Source of the DNA: AC-32 sp963716865 | GTDB lineage: Bacteria; Actinomycetota; Thermoleophilia; Gaiellales; Gaiellaceae | Reading direction: 5' to 3' | DNA: 64,000 nt | Assembly: GCA_963716865.1 (NCBI GenBank) | Contig: CAVQUF010000001.1 | Location: 494,328-558,327, forward strand | Part shown: piece after piece, positions 1 through 8,935 of the stretch | Numbering within the stretch: position 1 is the first letter of the stretch | How the letters are laid out: the number at the start of each line of letters is the position of its first letter | Made by a program: the position numbers and the translations under genes | The notes under the pieces: model-generated | Seen by the model: the letters and a program-made list of their open reading frames with translations, nothing else | The model's database searches: none | Told to the model about the DNA's origin: nothing

Positions 1-131
1 CGGAGGACGAGATCTGCTTCTTCGTGTTCGACGCTCCCTCGGGCCGGGACGCTGCGCTCGCTGCGCAGCGCGCCGCCCTCGAACCAATCCGCGTCGTCGA
101 GGCGATCTCGTCCCAAAAGGAGGAGAAATGA
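1..131 (+). CDS. 3' end of a DUF4242-like small protein (partial)
   Basis: The frame beginning at base 3 is open into the window and stops at 129-131. It encodes the last 42 residues of a protein whose start lies upstream. The visible part has a CFFVFDAPS strand and then a helix and strand ending PIRVVEAI. That pattern matches the C-terminal half of DUF4242 proteins (the SCO4226 nickel-binding type), small ferredoxin-like-fold proteins. The stop overlaps the next start (ATGA), which suggests translational coupling with the haloperoxidase-like gene. Family assignment is from pattern memory on a fragment, so it is moderate only. Confidence 0.55.
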   Translation, partial: EDEICFFVFDAPSGRDAALAAQRAALEPIRVVEAISSQKEEK

Positions 132-1435
132 AGAGGAAGACAATTCAACTCACGACCTTGCTCACCCTCGTGGGCATCCTGGCCGTGGCCGCGACGGTAT
201 GGCTGTCGGTGGCCTCGGCTCACAACCCCAAGCCCAACGCGGGGCCTCCGGACGCGGTTCTGACCTGGAACACGAACGCGGTCACCGCGGTACGCGCCTC
301 GACGCCGACCAAGGTCCAGACCGACGGCATGGTCTACATGTCGTACGTCCAGGCGGCCGTGTACGACGCCGTGACGAAGCTCGAGGGCCGCTACGAGCCC
401 TACCACGACTTCGCCTTCACCGTCGCTCCCGGAGCCTCGGTGCAGGCGGCAGTCGCGGCAGCTGCGCGGACGACGCTCGACTACTACCTGCCCGACCAGC
501 AGAGCGCCGTCGATGCCAAGTACAACGCGTACATCGGATCGCTAACCGGAGGCGGCGTCGCCGACGGGGTCGCCGTCGGCGAAGCGGCAGCGAGCGACAT
601 CATCGCCTTCCGCACCGGTGACGGTCTCAACGCTGCGACGCCGAGCTACGGAGGCATCGGGCCGATCCTGCCCGGGCAGTGGCAGCTACAGCCGGGTCAG
701 ACCGTGGTGACGCCATGGCTCGCGACGATGCGTCCGTTCCTGCTTGACCAGGCCTCGCAGTTCCGGGCCAAGCCGCCGCCGGCACTGACGAGTCGCCTGT
801 ACGCACGGGATCTGAACGAGACCGAGGCGTACGGCGCGCTCAACAGCAGCGTCCGCACCCCGGAGCAGACGGCGATCGCGTACTTCTGGGTCGGGAACAA
901 CATCAATCAGTACAACGTCACGATGCAGGGCGTCGTCGCACAGCACGAGATGGACATCGTCGACGCCGCGCACCTGCTCGCGATGGGCAACATCGTCACA
1001 ACCGACGCCGGGATCGGCTGCTTCGACTCGAAGTTCTTCTACCAGTTCTGGCGCCCGATCACCGCGATCCGGAACGCCGACAAGGACGGCAATCCCGACA
1101 CGACCGCCGATCCGACCTGGCAGTCGCTTCTGGGGGTTCCGGGTCACCCCGAGTATCCGTCCCAGCATGGCTGCTTCACGGCAGCCTTCACGGATGCTCT
1201 CGCGGCGGCACTGCACACGCAGCACATCGACGTGACCATGCCGGGGGGAGAGAACGGAAGCAACGTCCTGACGACGACCCAGCACTTCGACACCGTCGAC
1301 GACGTCCAGGATCAGGTCGTCGACGCGCGGGTCTGGCTCGGCTTCCACTTCCGCAACTCGGTCGAGCAGGGGAACAAGCTCGGCAACCGCGTCGCGGGCT
1401 GGGAGCTCAAGCGGTACTTCAAGCCCGTCCACTAA
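128..1435 (+). CDS. Secreted vanadium-dependent haloperoxidase/PAP2-like protein
   Basis: A 435-residue protein with a hydrophobic leader (about residues 10-32) that looks exported. The C-terminal third carries the three vanadate/phosphate-pocket motifs of the haloperoxidase/PAP2 superfamily: a Lys-to-Arg segment in KFFYQFWRPITAIR (about 302-316), HPEYPSQH (about 339-346) and a late WLGFHFRNS with the catalytic-type His (about 400-409). The second motif has Gln where PSGH is commoner. The enzyme would oxidise halides with peroxide, or act as an acid phosphatase; sequence alone does not separate these. The start is ATG 128 with a strong AAGGAGGAG site, overlapping the upstream stop. A hairpin terminator follows. 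Confidence 0.8.
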   Translation: MKRKTIQLTTLLTLVGILAVAATVWLSVASAHNPKPNAGPPDAVLTWNTNAVTAVRASTPTKVQTDGMVYMSYVQAAVYDAVTKLEGRYEPYHDFAFTVAPGASVQAAVAAAARTTLDYYLPDQQSAVDAKYNAYIGSLTGGGVADGVAVGEAAASDIIAFRTGDGLNAATPSYGGIGPILPGQWQLQPGQTVVTPWLATMRPFLLDQASQFRAKPPPALTSRLYARDLNETEAYGALNSSVRTPEQTAIAYFWVGNNINQYNVTMQGVVAQHEMDIVDAAHLLAMGNIVTTDAGIGCFDSKFFYQFWRPITAIRNADKDGNPDTTADPTWQSLLGVPGHPEYPSQHGCFTAAFTDALAAALHTQHIDVTMPGGENGSNVLTTTQHFDTVDDVQDQVVDARVWLGFHFRNSVEQGNKLGNRVAGWELKRYFKPVH

Positions 1436-1452
1436 CCGAAGCTGATCGACAG

Positions 1453-1484
1453 ACGAGTGGCCCGCCTCCGCGCGGGCCACTCGT
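1453..1484 (+). terminator. Hairpin terminator after the haloperoxidase-like gene
   Basis: A 12-bp inverted repeat (ACGAGTGGCCCG with its complement) around a short loop lies just after the stop. There is no long T tract, as is usual in high-GC actinobacteria. Confidence 0.6.
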
Positions 1485-1500
1485 GTCCCTTGGTCCATAG

Positions 1501-1526
1501 AAAGAGCCCCGTTTCCGGGGCTCTTT
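1501..1526 (-). terminator. Terminator downstream of rnpB
   Basis: A perfect 10-bp stem, AAAGAGCCCC with GGGGCTCTTT, lies five bases beyond the 3' end of RNase P RNA. Read on the minus strand it ends in CTCTTTCT. It may also back up the plus-strand terminator on the other side. Confidence 0.7.
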
Positions 1527-1531
1527 CCGTA

Positions 1532-1835
<304 letters not shown>

Positions 1836-1848
<13 letters not shown>

Positions 1849-2048
1849 GTGCCGAATTGTAGCCGCGCCCGCGCGCCGTCGATTTCCGCCACGTCGAGCC
1901 CGCTGCCGCATTCCGGGCAGAAGATGCCTCCTCCCCGCGGCAGGTGCAGCACGAACTCCCCGCAGACGAGGCACTCCAGGCTCGCGCCTCGCAGGAGCGC
2001 GTTCAGCTCCTGCTCGAGCGTGCGGTTCAGCGGCTCGACGGCGTTCAC
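1836..2048 (-). CDS. Small zinc-ribbon protein co-transcribed with lexA
   Basis: A 70-residue protein with one zinc ribbon: a CLVC pair near residue 26 and a CPEC pair near residue 44, with a basic/acidic N-terminal helix. Its ATG overlaps the lexA stop by four bases, so it is probably translated from the lexA message. Its C-terminal codons run into the 5' end of rnpB. Function is unknown; the arrangement suggests a lexA-linked nucleic-acid-binding or structural role, but that is inference. Confidence 0.7.
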
Positions 2049-2668
2049 AGGCTCCGGAAGACCCCCGTCACCTTGCCGAGGATCTCGACGTGCTCCGGGT
2101 AGAGCGGCTCGAGCGTGTCGTTCTCCGGCTGAAGTCGGACGCGGCGGCCTTCCTTGAAGAAGCGCTTGACCGTCGCCTCGTCCGCCGTCTCGTCGGCGCC
2201 TGCGAGCGCGACGACGATGTCGCCGTCCTCCGCGCTCTGCTGCCGGTGCACGACGACGAGGTCACCCTCGAGGATGCCCGCGTTCACCATCGAGTCTCCC
2301 TTGACGCGGAGGAGGAACTCCTCCCCTCCGGACGCGAGCGGCTCGGGGACGGCGAGGTGGTCCTCGACGTTGTCCTCGGCCAGCAGCGGGCCGCCGGCCG
2401 CGATCTCGCCGATGAGCGGAAGCCGGTGGACGTCCGCCGCCCGCGCGGGCTCGGACCTCGGCTCGCGGCGGAGCTCGAGCGCCCGTGGCTTCGTCGGGTC
2501 GCGCTTGATCAGGCCTGCGCGCTCGAGGTTGGCCAGGTGCGCGTGAACGGTGCTCGGGGACGCGAGGCCCACCGCCTCGCCGATCTCGCGCACCGTGGGC
2601 GGGTAGCCGTGCTCATCGACGTACTGGGTCAGAAACGTCCAGATCTCCTGCTGTCTGCCGGTCAGCAT
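2045..2668 (-). CDS. lexA: LexA, SOS-response repressor/autoprotease
   Basis: A 207-residue LexA of usual length. Residues 1-65 form the winged helix that binds SOS boxes. The self-cleavage site is Ala91-Gly92 in GEIAAGGP. The catalytic dyad is Ser126 (in KGDSMV) and Lys168. RecA filaments on single-stranded DNA stimulate cleavage and so derepress DNA-repair genes. An SOS box lies 29 bp upstream of the start, so autoregulation is expected. The downstream zinc-ribbon gene overlaps by 4 bp. Confidence 0.96.
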   Translation of the reverse strand: MLTGRQQEIWTFLTQYVDEHGYPPTVREIGEAVGLASPSTVHAHLANLERAGLIKRDPTKPRALELRREPRSEPARAADVHRLPLIGEIAAGGPLLAEDNVEDHLAVPEPLASGGEEFLLRVKGDSMVNAGILEGDLVVVHRQQSAEDGDIVVALAGADETADEATVKRFFKEGRRVRLQPENDTLEPLYPEHVEILGKVTGVFRSL

Positions 2669-2696
2669 CGGGACACCTCGGGGTCGGGAGCGGGAA

Positions 2697-2710
2697 CGAA
2701 CATACGTTCG
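2697..2710 (-). promoter_or_regulatory. LexA operator (SOS box)
   Basis: CGAACATACGTTCG, the actinobacterial GAAC-N4-GTTC consensus, lies just upstream of lexA. The placement fits autorepression. Confidence 0.9.
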
Positions 2711-2741
2711 TGATAGAGAGTAGCCCTCCTCCCGGACGGCG

Positions 2742-3182
2742 TCAAGAAAGCCGGATCGAGCCGTCCTCGGCCAGCATCCAGTGCGGGTTGTGGGCGATCT
2801 CCCACGCGTGGCCCTCCGGATCGGCGAACGCGCCGGAGTACCCGCCCCAGAACGTCGGCGCCGCGGGGCGCGTCACCGTCGCGCCCGCGGCCTCGGCCTC
2901 GCGCATCACGGCGTCGACCTCCTCCGGCGAGCGCACGTTGTGCGCGAGCGTGACACCGCCCCAGCCGCCGGCGTCCTCGACGCCGCTGTCCCCGGCGAGC
3001 CGGTCGCGGCCCCAGAGCGCGAGCACCATCCCGCTCGCTTGGAAGAAGACGACGTCGTCGTCGGGGCCGGCGCCGGTCGTCCAGCCGAGCGCCTCGTAGA
3101 ACTGGCGGGCGCGCCCGAGGTCGCGGACGCCGAGCGTGACGAGGCTGACGCGCTGCTCCACGCGCCCCAGTCTCGCAGCCAC
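2742..3182 (-). CDS. VOC-superfamily (glyoxalase/bleomycin-resistance-like) protein
   Basis: A 146-residue single vicinal-oxygen-chelate module, made of two beta-alpha-beta-beta-beta repeats. It starts with VSLVTLGVRDLGRARQFYE and ends with the family signature DPEGHAWEIAHNP. Such proteins bind a divalent metal and act on small molecules or bind drugs. The substrate cannot be read from sequence. It lies upstream of lexA on the same strand, but the SOS box sits between the two, so it is probably a separate unit. Confidence 0.85.
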   Translation of the reverse strand: MAARLGRVEQRVSLVTLGVRDLGRARQFYEALGWTTGAGPDDDVVFFQASGMVLALWGRDRLAGDSGVEDAGGWGGVTLAHNVRSPEEVDAVMREAEAAGATVTRPAAPTFWGGYSGAFADPEGHAWEIAHNPHWMLAEDGSIRLS

Positions 3183-3213
3183 TGTCGCGGCTCGACGCCG
3201 CTATCCTGAGCTC

Positions 3214-3288
3214 ATGGCCGCGATGACGACGCGCTTCGTCTTTCTCCCGCCCCGGCACGTGCCCGGGGTGCGGGGCCTGCCCGTCTAG
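3214..3288 (+). CDS. 24-residue ORF upstream of the PheS-related gene
   Basis: A short ORF with ATG at 3214 and a second in-frame ATG at 3223; it stops at TAG 3286. The peptide is basic and proline/valine-rich (contains RFVFLPPRH and ends RGLPV). No good ribosome-binding site precedes it, so translation is uncertain. Its last third contains an inverted repeat around CACGTG. It ends 68 bp before the ligase-like gene. It could be a leader peptide, a peptide partner of that enzyme, or chance. Confidence 0.35.
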   Translation: MAAMTTRFVFLPPRHVPGVRGLPV

Positions 3289-3356
3289 CCGCCCGCTCCT
3301 CCTGACACGACCGGGGCGCATGAAGCGTTCCTGCATTCGCGATCAAGGAGGAGACG

Positions 3357-4463
3357 ATGGCCATCTCAACCGACACCTACCGGAAGGCGCTTGCCGTTCC
3401 GGACCTGACCGACGCGGCTCATGGGCAACACGCTCTTCAGCTCCTCGTCAACGAGGCGGTCACAGCACTGTGTGAGGCATCGGGCTGCGAGCTAATCGTC
3501 AACCGCGCGTATCCAGTCGTGTCGCTTGCGGACAACTACGAGCTACTGGGCTATTTACCGGACGCGGCCGCACGTGACGCCCGCTATACGCGTTACGTGA
3601 GCGAGAGCGAGGTGCTGCGGACACACACGAGCGCGATGCTCCCGAGCCTGCTGCGCCGAGTCGCGCTCGCGTCCTACGAGGACGTGCTCCTCGCGTGCCC
3701 GGGTCTTGTCTACCGCCGCGATCGCATCGATCGGCTCTCGGTCGGCGAGCCACACCAGCTCGACCTCTGGCGCGTGTGCCGAGCACTGGTCGACAGCGAC
3801 GACCTGAAGGCGATGGTCGAGGTCGTGGTCGGTGCGTTGGCCCCTGGGGCCGCGTACCGCTGCCTGCCGGCGGTACACCCGTACACGCGCGACGGGCTCG
3901 AGGTCGAGGTCCGTTCAGGCGATCGGTGGGTCGAGCTGCTCGAGTGCGGAGTCGCGGCACCCGAGGTGCTGAGAACGGCTGGGCTGGGCCCGGAATACGC
4001 GGGGCTCGCGATGGGGATCGGTCTCGACCGCGCGCTGATGCTCCGGAAGGGGATCGACGACATCCGGCTCCTGCGCTCTTCGGACTCGCGCATCGCCGTG
4101 CAGATGCGCGACCTCGAGCCGTATCAGCCGGTGTCCGCGCAGCCGTCCGTGCAACGCGATCTCTCGGTGGCGGTGGACGCCGAAACAACGGCTGAGGAGC
4201 TCGGTGACCGTGTTCGAGAGGCCCTTGGTGATCGCTCCGCTGCAGTGGAGGCAATCGAGGTCATCGCGGAGACGCCGGGTGAAGCCTTGCCGCCGCCTGC
4301 GGCGGAGCGGCTGGGCATCCGACCGAAGCAGAAGAACGTTCTTCTGCGCGTCGTCCTTCGTCACCCGACTCGGACCCTCAGGAACGAGGAGGCAAACCGA
4401 CTCCGCGACGCCGTCTACGCAGCGATCCACGAAGGAACGGAATGGACCTGGGCAGCCAGCTGA
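3357..4463 (+). CDS. PheS-related class II aminoacyl-tRNA synthetase-like protein with FDX-ACB domain
   Basis: A 368-residue protein built like a one-chain phenylalanyl-tRNA synthetase. A class II catalytic core comes first, with a motif 2-like VYRRDRIDRLSVGEPHQLD (about 119-137) and a motif 3-like GLAMGIGLDRALMLRKG (about 216-232). A C-terminal FDX-ACB (ferredoxin-like anticodon-binding) fold follows from about 262, ending GTEWTW. Bacterial PheRS is an alpha2/beta2 enzyme with FDX-ACB on the beta chain, so this is not the housekeeping enzyme. It resembles the mitochondrial single-chain layout, or the poorly understood PheS-related ligases of actinobacteria. Start ATG 3357 has AAGGAGGAG. Substrate unknown. 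Confidence 0.7.
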   Translation: MAISTDTYRKALAVPDLTDAAHGQHALQLLVNEAVTALCEASGCELIVNRAYPVVSLADNYELLGYLPDAAARDARYTRYVSESEVLRTHTSAMLPSLLRRVALASYEDVLLACPGLVYRRDRIDRLSVGEPHQLDLWRVCRALVDSDDLKAMVEVVVGALAPGAAYRCLPAVHPYTRDGLEVEVRSGDRWVELLECGVAAPEVLRTAGLGPEYAGLAMGIGLDRALMLRKGIDDIRLLRSSDSRIAVQMRDLEPYQPVSAQPSVQRDLSVAVDAETTAEELGDRVREALGDRSAAVEAIEVIAETPGEALPPPAAERLGIRPKQKNVLLRVVLRHPTRTLRNEEANRLRDAVYAAIHEGTEWTWAAS

Positions 4464-4534
4464 CGCCGTGATCGCTCGCCGCGGAGCCGGGCTTGGCCCG
4501 GTTCCGCTCGGGAACGCGCTCCGGAGAAAGCGAG

Positions 4535-4584
4535 ATCCTCGGAAGTCGTCATGGCCCGCGAAAGCGGGCCGGACTTCCGAGGAT
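4535..4584. terminator. Large compound hairpin shared by convergent units
   Basis: An outer perfect 13-bp stem (4535-4547 with 4572-4584) encloses an inner stem GGCCCGC-GAAA-GCGGGCC (4553-4570). It sits between the PheS-related gene (+) and tRNA-Leu (-), ending three bases from the tRNA 3' end, so it can terminate both. Confidence 0.65.
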
Positions 4585-4587
4585 GAG

Positions 4588-4673
<86 letters not shown>

Positions 4674-4751
4674 GCGACGGCCATTCTAGCCACGCCTTCC
4701 ATCGGTAGCCCTCTGGCCCTCCTGGCGAGAGAGCCTCTAAGGTACGCAACC

Positions 4752-6185
4752 GTGCGGGAGCTCTGCGAGGAGGCGGTGGCGGCGGCTCTCGGCGCGGGGG
4801 CGTCCTACGCGGACGCGCGGGTGGTCGTCCGGCGCTCGCAGGTGGTCGGGACCCGCAACCAGCGCGTCGAGCGGCTCGACGACGCCGAGAGCGAGGGCAT
4901 CGGCGTCCGCGTCCTCGCGGACGGCGCCTGGGGCTTCGCCTGCGACCGGCGGCTCGACTCGACGGGCGCGGAGACCGCGGCGACGAAGGCCACCGCGTTC
5001 GCGAAGGCGGCTCCGGGCGGGCACCGGCGCGCGCTCGCGGAGATCGCACCCGCGCAGGGCGAGTTCCGCACGGAGGTGGAGAAGGACCCGTTCGCGATCT
5101 CCCTCGCGGACAAGATCGAGCTCTGCCTGCAGGCGGAGCGGGGAATGGAGCACGAGGACGTGACCGTGACCTCGGCCGCGGTCCGGGCCCAGCGCGAGCA
5201 CCGTGTCTTCGTCTCGTCCGAGGGCGTGTCGACCGAGCAGGAGCTCGTCGAGTGCGGCGGCGGGATCGACGCCTTCGCGGCCCGCGACGGCATCACGCAG
5301 ATCCGCAGCCACCCGAGCGCCCACGGCGGCTCGAGCGCGCAGGCCGGCTGGGAGTACATCGAGTCGCTCAAGCTCGAGCGCGAGGCTCCGCGCGTCGGCG
5401 AGCAGGCGGCCGCGCTTCTCCGGGCCGACCCGTGCCCCTCGCAGGTGACGACGGTCGTGATCGACGCCGAGCAGATGGAGCTGCAGGTGCACGAGTCGGT
5501 CGGCCACCCGACGGAGCTCGACCGCGTCTACGGGACCGAGGCGGCCTACGCCGGCACGAGCTTCCTCAAGCCGGAGGATCTCGGCTCGCTCCGGTACGGC
5601 TCCGAGCACATGAACGTCACCGCCGACCCGACCACGCCCGGCGGGCTCGGCACGTTCGGCTTCGACGACGAGGGCGTCCCCGCGAGGCGCGAGCCGGTCG
5701 TCGCCGAGGGCGTCCTGCGCGGCTTCCTCACCTCGCGCGAGACCGCCGCGCGGATCGGGAGCGGATCGGGCGGCTCGATGCGCGCGGACGGCTGGAGCCG
5801 GATGCCGCTCGTCCGGATGACGAACCTCCACCTCGAGCCGGGCGAGGGGTCACTCGAGGAGCTGATCGCCGCCGTGGACGACGGGCTCTTCCTGCAGACC
5901 AACAAGAGCTGGTCGATCGACGACAAGCGGCTCAACTTCCAGTTCGGGACGCAGATCGCGTGGGAGATCAAGGGCGGCCAGCTCGGCCGCATGCTCCGCG
6001 ACGCGACCTACACGGGCCAGACACCGGAGTTCTGGGGCTCGCTCGACGCGGTCGCCGGCAAGGAGGAGTGGGTCCTGCAGGGGCTGACGAATTGCGGCAA
6101 GGGCCAGCCCGGCCAGCATGCGCACGTGTCCCACGGCGCGGCGCCCGCGCGCTTCCGCGACGTTCAGGTCGGCTTCCCGAGTTGA
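4752..6185 (+). CDS. tldD: TldD, metalloprotease subunit
   Basis: A 477-residue TldD. The zinc-type motif HESVGH (HExxxH, about residues 247-252) lies in the middle, and the family glycine-rich segments follow. TldD with TldE forms a heterodimeric protease that degrades or trims unfolded and ribosomal peptides, as in microcin B17 maturation. I chose GTG 4752, where family similarity begins; the open frame extends upstream through the tRNA-Leu gene, which cannot be coding. The stop overlaps the tldE start (TTGA). Confidence 0.92.
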   Translation: MRELCEEAVAAALGAGASYADARVVVRRSQVVGTRNQRVERLDDAESEGIGVRVLADGAWGFACDRRLDSTGAETAATKATAFAKAAPGGHRRALAEIAPAQGEFRTEVEKDPFAISLADKIELCLQAERGMEHEDVTVTSAAVRAQREHRVFVSSEGVSTEQELVECGGGIDAFAARDGITQIRSHPSAHGGSSAQAGWEYIESLKLEREAPRVGEQAAALLRADPCPSQVTTVVIDAEQMELQVHESVGHPTELDRVYGTEAAYAGTSFLKPEDLGSLRYGSEHMNVTADPTTPGGLGTFGFDDEGVPARREPVVAEGVLRGFLTSRETAARIGSGSGGSMRADGWSRMPLVRMTNLHLEPGEGSLEELIAAVDDGLFLQTNKSWSIDDKRLNFQFGTQIAWEIKGGQLGRMLRDATYTGQTPEFWGSLDAVAGKEEWVLQGLTNCGKGQPGQHAHVSHGAAPARFRDVQVGFPS

Positions 6186-7543
6186 GCGCGACGCTCGAGC
6201 TCGCCGAGCGCGCCCTGCGTGCAGCCGAAGGCGACGAGGCGCTCGCTCTCGTGCAGCGCGAGGTGTCCGGCCTGGCGCGCTTCGCCGGCTCCGAGGTGCA
6301 CCAGCCGACGCTGATAGACAACGAGGTCGTCGAGCTCCAGGTCGTGCGTGACGGCCGGCTCGGCCTCGCCTCCGCAAACCGGACCGACGACGAGGGGCTG
6401 CGCGCGCTGGCGGCCCGGGCGGCCGAGGCAGCCGACAACGCGCCTGCCGATCCCGATTTCCCCGGCCTCGCGCCCAGGGCCGCGCCTCCTGTCGTCGAGG
6501 GCTACGACGAGGCGACCGCCGCCTTGCCGCCCGAGGAGCAGGCGCGGCTCGCGGCGGCCGCGATCGACGCGTCGAGCCTCGATCTCTACGGCTTCTGCAC
6601 GAGCGGGCTCACCGAGCTCGCGCTCGCCTCAACGACGGGACTCTCCGTCTCGCAGTCGATGACCGACGCGGGCGTGCTCGCCCTCGCAGCCGTCGACGGC
6701 GCCTCGGGCTACGCGGAGCAGACGTCGTGGCGGGTCGGCGAGGTCGATCCCGCAGCGGCGGCAGAGGAGGCGGTCGCCAAGGCGGAGCGCACGCGCGGCG
6801 CCGCCGGCCTCGAGCCGGGCTCCTACGCCGCGGTGCTCGAGCCGTACGCGTTCGCCGAGCTCCTCCTCTACTTCGCCTACGACGCGTTCAGCGGGCTCGG
6901 CGTGCTCGAGGAGCGCGGCTATGCGACCGGACGGCTCGGCGAGAAGGTCTTCGACGAGCGCTTCTCGCTCGCGGACGACCCGCTCGACCCGCGGGGCCTA
7001 CCGAAGGCCTTCGACTTCGAGGGCAGCCCGAAGCGCCGCGTCGAGCTCGTCGAGGACGGCGTGCTCACCAGCGTCCTCTGGGACCGGCGGACCGCGAAGC
7101 TGGCGGGCGGAGGGCAGGAGACGACGGCCAGCGCGCCCCAATCGCGGCTTCGCCACTGGGGGCCGCTCCCGTCCGCGCTGTCGGTCGCCGGCGGCGAGGC
7201 GGCCTCGACGGAGGAGCTGGCGGAGCTCGTCGGCGACGGGATCTATGTCACCCGCCTCCACTACCTGAGCATCGTCAATCCGCGCGACGGCGTGATCACC
7301 GGGATGACGCGGGACGGGACGTTCAGGATCCGCGACGGGCAGGTCGCCGAGCCGCTCGTGAACCTCCGGTTCACCTTGGCCGTGCCCGAGCTGCTCGCCG
7401 AGCTGCACGGGCTGACCCGCGAGCCCGTGCTCGTGAACGAGAGCTCGTTCTACGACGAGCGCTACCCGAGCGGCCTGCTCGTCCCCAGCGTCGCGACGGC
7501 GCGCTTCGACGTCACCGGGACCGGGTCCGGCCCAGGGGTGTAG
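6182..7543 (+). CDS. tldE: TldE/PmbA, non-catalytic partner of TldD
   Basis: A 453-residue protein of the PmbA/TldD family lacking HExxxH, as expected for TldE. It begins at TTG 6182, overlapping the tldD stop; similarity begins directly after this codon. The C-terminal two thirds show the family pattern of long beta strands (RDGVITGMTRDGTFRIRDG). It is translated from the same message as tldD and would complete the TldD/E protease chamber. A strong hairpin follows. Confidence 0.9.
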   Translation: MSATLELAERALRAAEGDEALALVQREVSGLARFAGSEVHQPTLIDNEVVELQVVRDGRLGLASANRTDDEGLRALAARAAEAADNAPADPDFPGLAPRAAPPVVEGYDEATAALPPEEQARLAAAAIDASSLDLYGFCTSGLTELALASTTGLSVSQSMTDAGVLALAAVDGASGYAEQTSWRVGEVDPAAAAEEAVAKAERTRGAAGLEPGSYAAVLEPYAFAELLLYFAYDAFSGLGVLEERGYATGRLGEKVFDERFSLADDPLDPRGLPKAFDFEGSPKRRVELVEDGVLTSVLWDRRTAKLAGGGQETTASAPQSRLRHWGPLPSALSVAGGEAASTEELAELVGDGIYVTRLHYLSIVNPRDGVITGMTRDGTFRIRDGQVAEPLVNLRFTLAVPELLAELHGLTREPVLVNESSFYDERYPSGLLVPSVATARFDVTGTGSGPGV

Positions 7544-7545
7544 AC

Positions 7546-7570
7546 GTGGGGGAACCCCTGGTTCCCCCAC
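7546..7570 (+). terminator. Terminator of tldD-tldE
   Basis: GTGGGGGAAC pairs with GTTCCCCCAC around a five-base loop, three bases after the tldE stop. The remaining 145 bases to the next gene show only further GC-rich inverted repeats. Confidence 0.7.
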
Positions 7571-7716
7571 GAGCCCCCTCCTTCAGAGCGTGTGTCTGTG
7601 CTCCCTCGCGTCAGGAGCCGCCGTCTGTCGGCGGCGGGCGGCTGTTCGGCCGCTGCACGGCTCCTGCCGGGCGAAGCCCGGCTCCGCCGGCGGCTCGCCA
7701 CGAACCCAGCCTGCCC

Positions 7717-8931
7717 CTACTTCGCCTGAACCTTCACGCGGGTGTAGTCCACGGCGCCGAGGTCGTCCTCGCGCCAGCCGCGCAGCCGCGGTGAGACCAG
7801 CCGGGCGTCCACCGCCCACGCGATCGGGATGACCGGGTGGCCGCGGGCCGCGGCACGGATCGCGCCCAGGCGCGGATAGGCGGCGAGCACGCGCTCAAAG
7901 CGCGCGTCCGCGCGGCCGTGTGTCAGGTATGCGCCCAGGCCGAGGTCCCGCCACGCGGCGACGAGCAGGTTCACGCTGTAAGCCAGGTCGGGATCGGACG
8001 GCTCGGCGAACCGGACCGCGACACGCGGCTGCGCGGCGATGCGCTTCTTCGCGGCGTGCGGCGCGACGACAGGCGCCCGGGCGACCTTCGCGGCCGTGGG
8101 CGGAGGCTCGTCGAAGCTCAACGCAGGCGGGGCCTCGAACTCCGGCACGAGTGCCTGGTAGTCGGCCCGGTCGGCGGTGGCGTCGTAGACGCCGCGCAGC
8201 GCGGGGAGCCGGGCCAGGGCGCCCCCGCGTACGCCTTCGACGAGGTCGACGGCGAGCAGGCGCTCGACCCGGACCGCCGAGGAAAGCTCGCGGTTGCGGA
8301 GGTCGGCCTGCAGGTCGCCGAGCGGCACGGGCGCCTCGTCGAGGCGCCCGTGCCGGAAGAGCCGCTGCGCCGCGTGTGGCTCGAGCTTTCGGAAGACGAG
8401 CCGTACGCCGGCGCGCTCGGCCACGATCCGGTCCGGGCTCGCGGAGACGAGCCTGAACGGACCCGGGATCGCCGGCGGCGCGGCGGCCACCTCCGTGAGC
8501 GCGTACGGGAGCTCCGGATCGGGGCGACGGAGCGAGACGGCGAGCGTGCTCGCGTTTGCCGCCGCGATCGTCGCGCCTGGGATCACGCGCTCCCGCCGGA
8601 GCCGCCGCGCGATCGCTCGGGTGTGACGGCAGCGGAACCGCCAGCTGCGGCCGCCGTCCGCCGAGCTCCAGGTCGAGCAGAGGCCGGGTCGGAGCGCGCC
8701 TGTCCTCGGATCGGTCCTCAGCGGCGTCGCGAAGAGCGCGCGGGCCAGCACGATCTCGTCCCGGTCCCGGGCTCGGCCGGGGTCGAGCGGCCAGAGCAGA
8801 TGGGCAAGGCCGATCCGCACGACACCCGGCGGCCCGGTCCACGTTCGCGGCGCGCTCGTCTTCGCCGACGAGCCGCAGCCCGCTGCGAGCAACGCAAGCG
8901 CGCCCAGAGCTGCGGCGCGGCGTCGTGCCAC
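7717..8931 (-). CDS. Solute-binding lipoprotein, oligopeptide type (family 5-like)
   Basis: A 404-residue protein with a lipoprotein signal (lipobox LLAAGC, Cys at residue 19). It then has the extracellular solute-binding family 5 start pattern: GVVRIGLAHLLWPLDP, a region describing the ligand cleft, and repeated PxxR strands. It is shorter than typical peptide/nickel-binding proteins (about 500-550), and no permease or ATPase genes are adjacent. It may therefore be an orphan receptor or a diverged member. It is followed, five bases away on the same strand, by nothing but is itself preceded by secG. Confidence 0.65.
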   Translation of the reverse strand: MARRRAAALGALALLAAGCGSSAKTSAPRTWTGPPGVVRIGLAHLLWPLDPGRARDRDEIVLARALFATPLRTDPRTGALRPGLCSTWSSADGGRSWRFRCRHTRAIARRLRRERVIPGATIAAANASTLAVSLRRPDPELPYALTEVAAAPPAIPGPFRLVSASPDRIVAERAGVRLVFRKLEPHAAQRLFRHGRLDEAPVPLGDLQADLRNRELSSAVRVERLLAVDLVEGVRGGALARLPALRGVYDATADRADYQALVPEFEAPPALSFDEPPPTAAKVARAPVVAPHAAKKRIAAQPRVAVRFAEPSDPDLAYSVNLLVAAWRDLGLGAYLTHGRADARFERVLAAYPRLGAIRAAARGHPVIPIAWAVDARLVSPRLRGWREDDLGAVDYTRVKVQAK

Positions 8932-8935
8932 CGCG

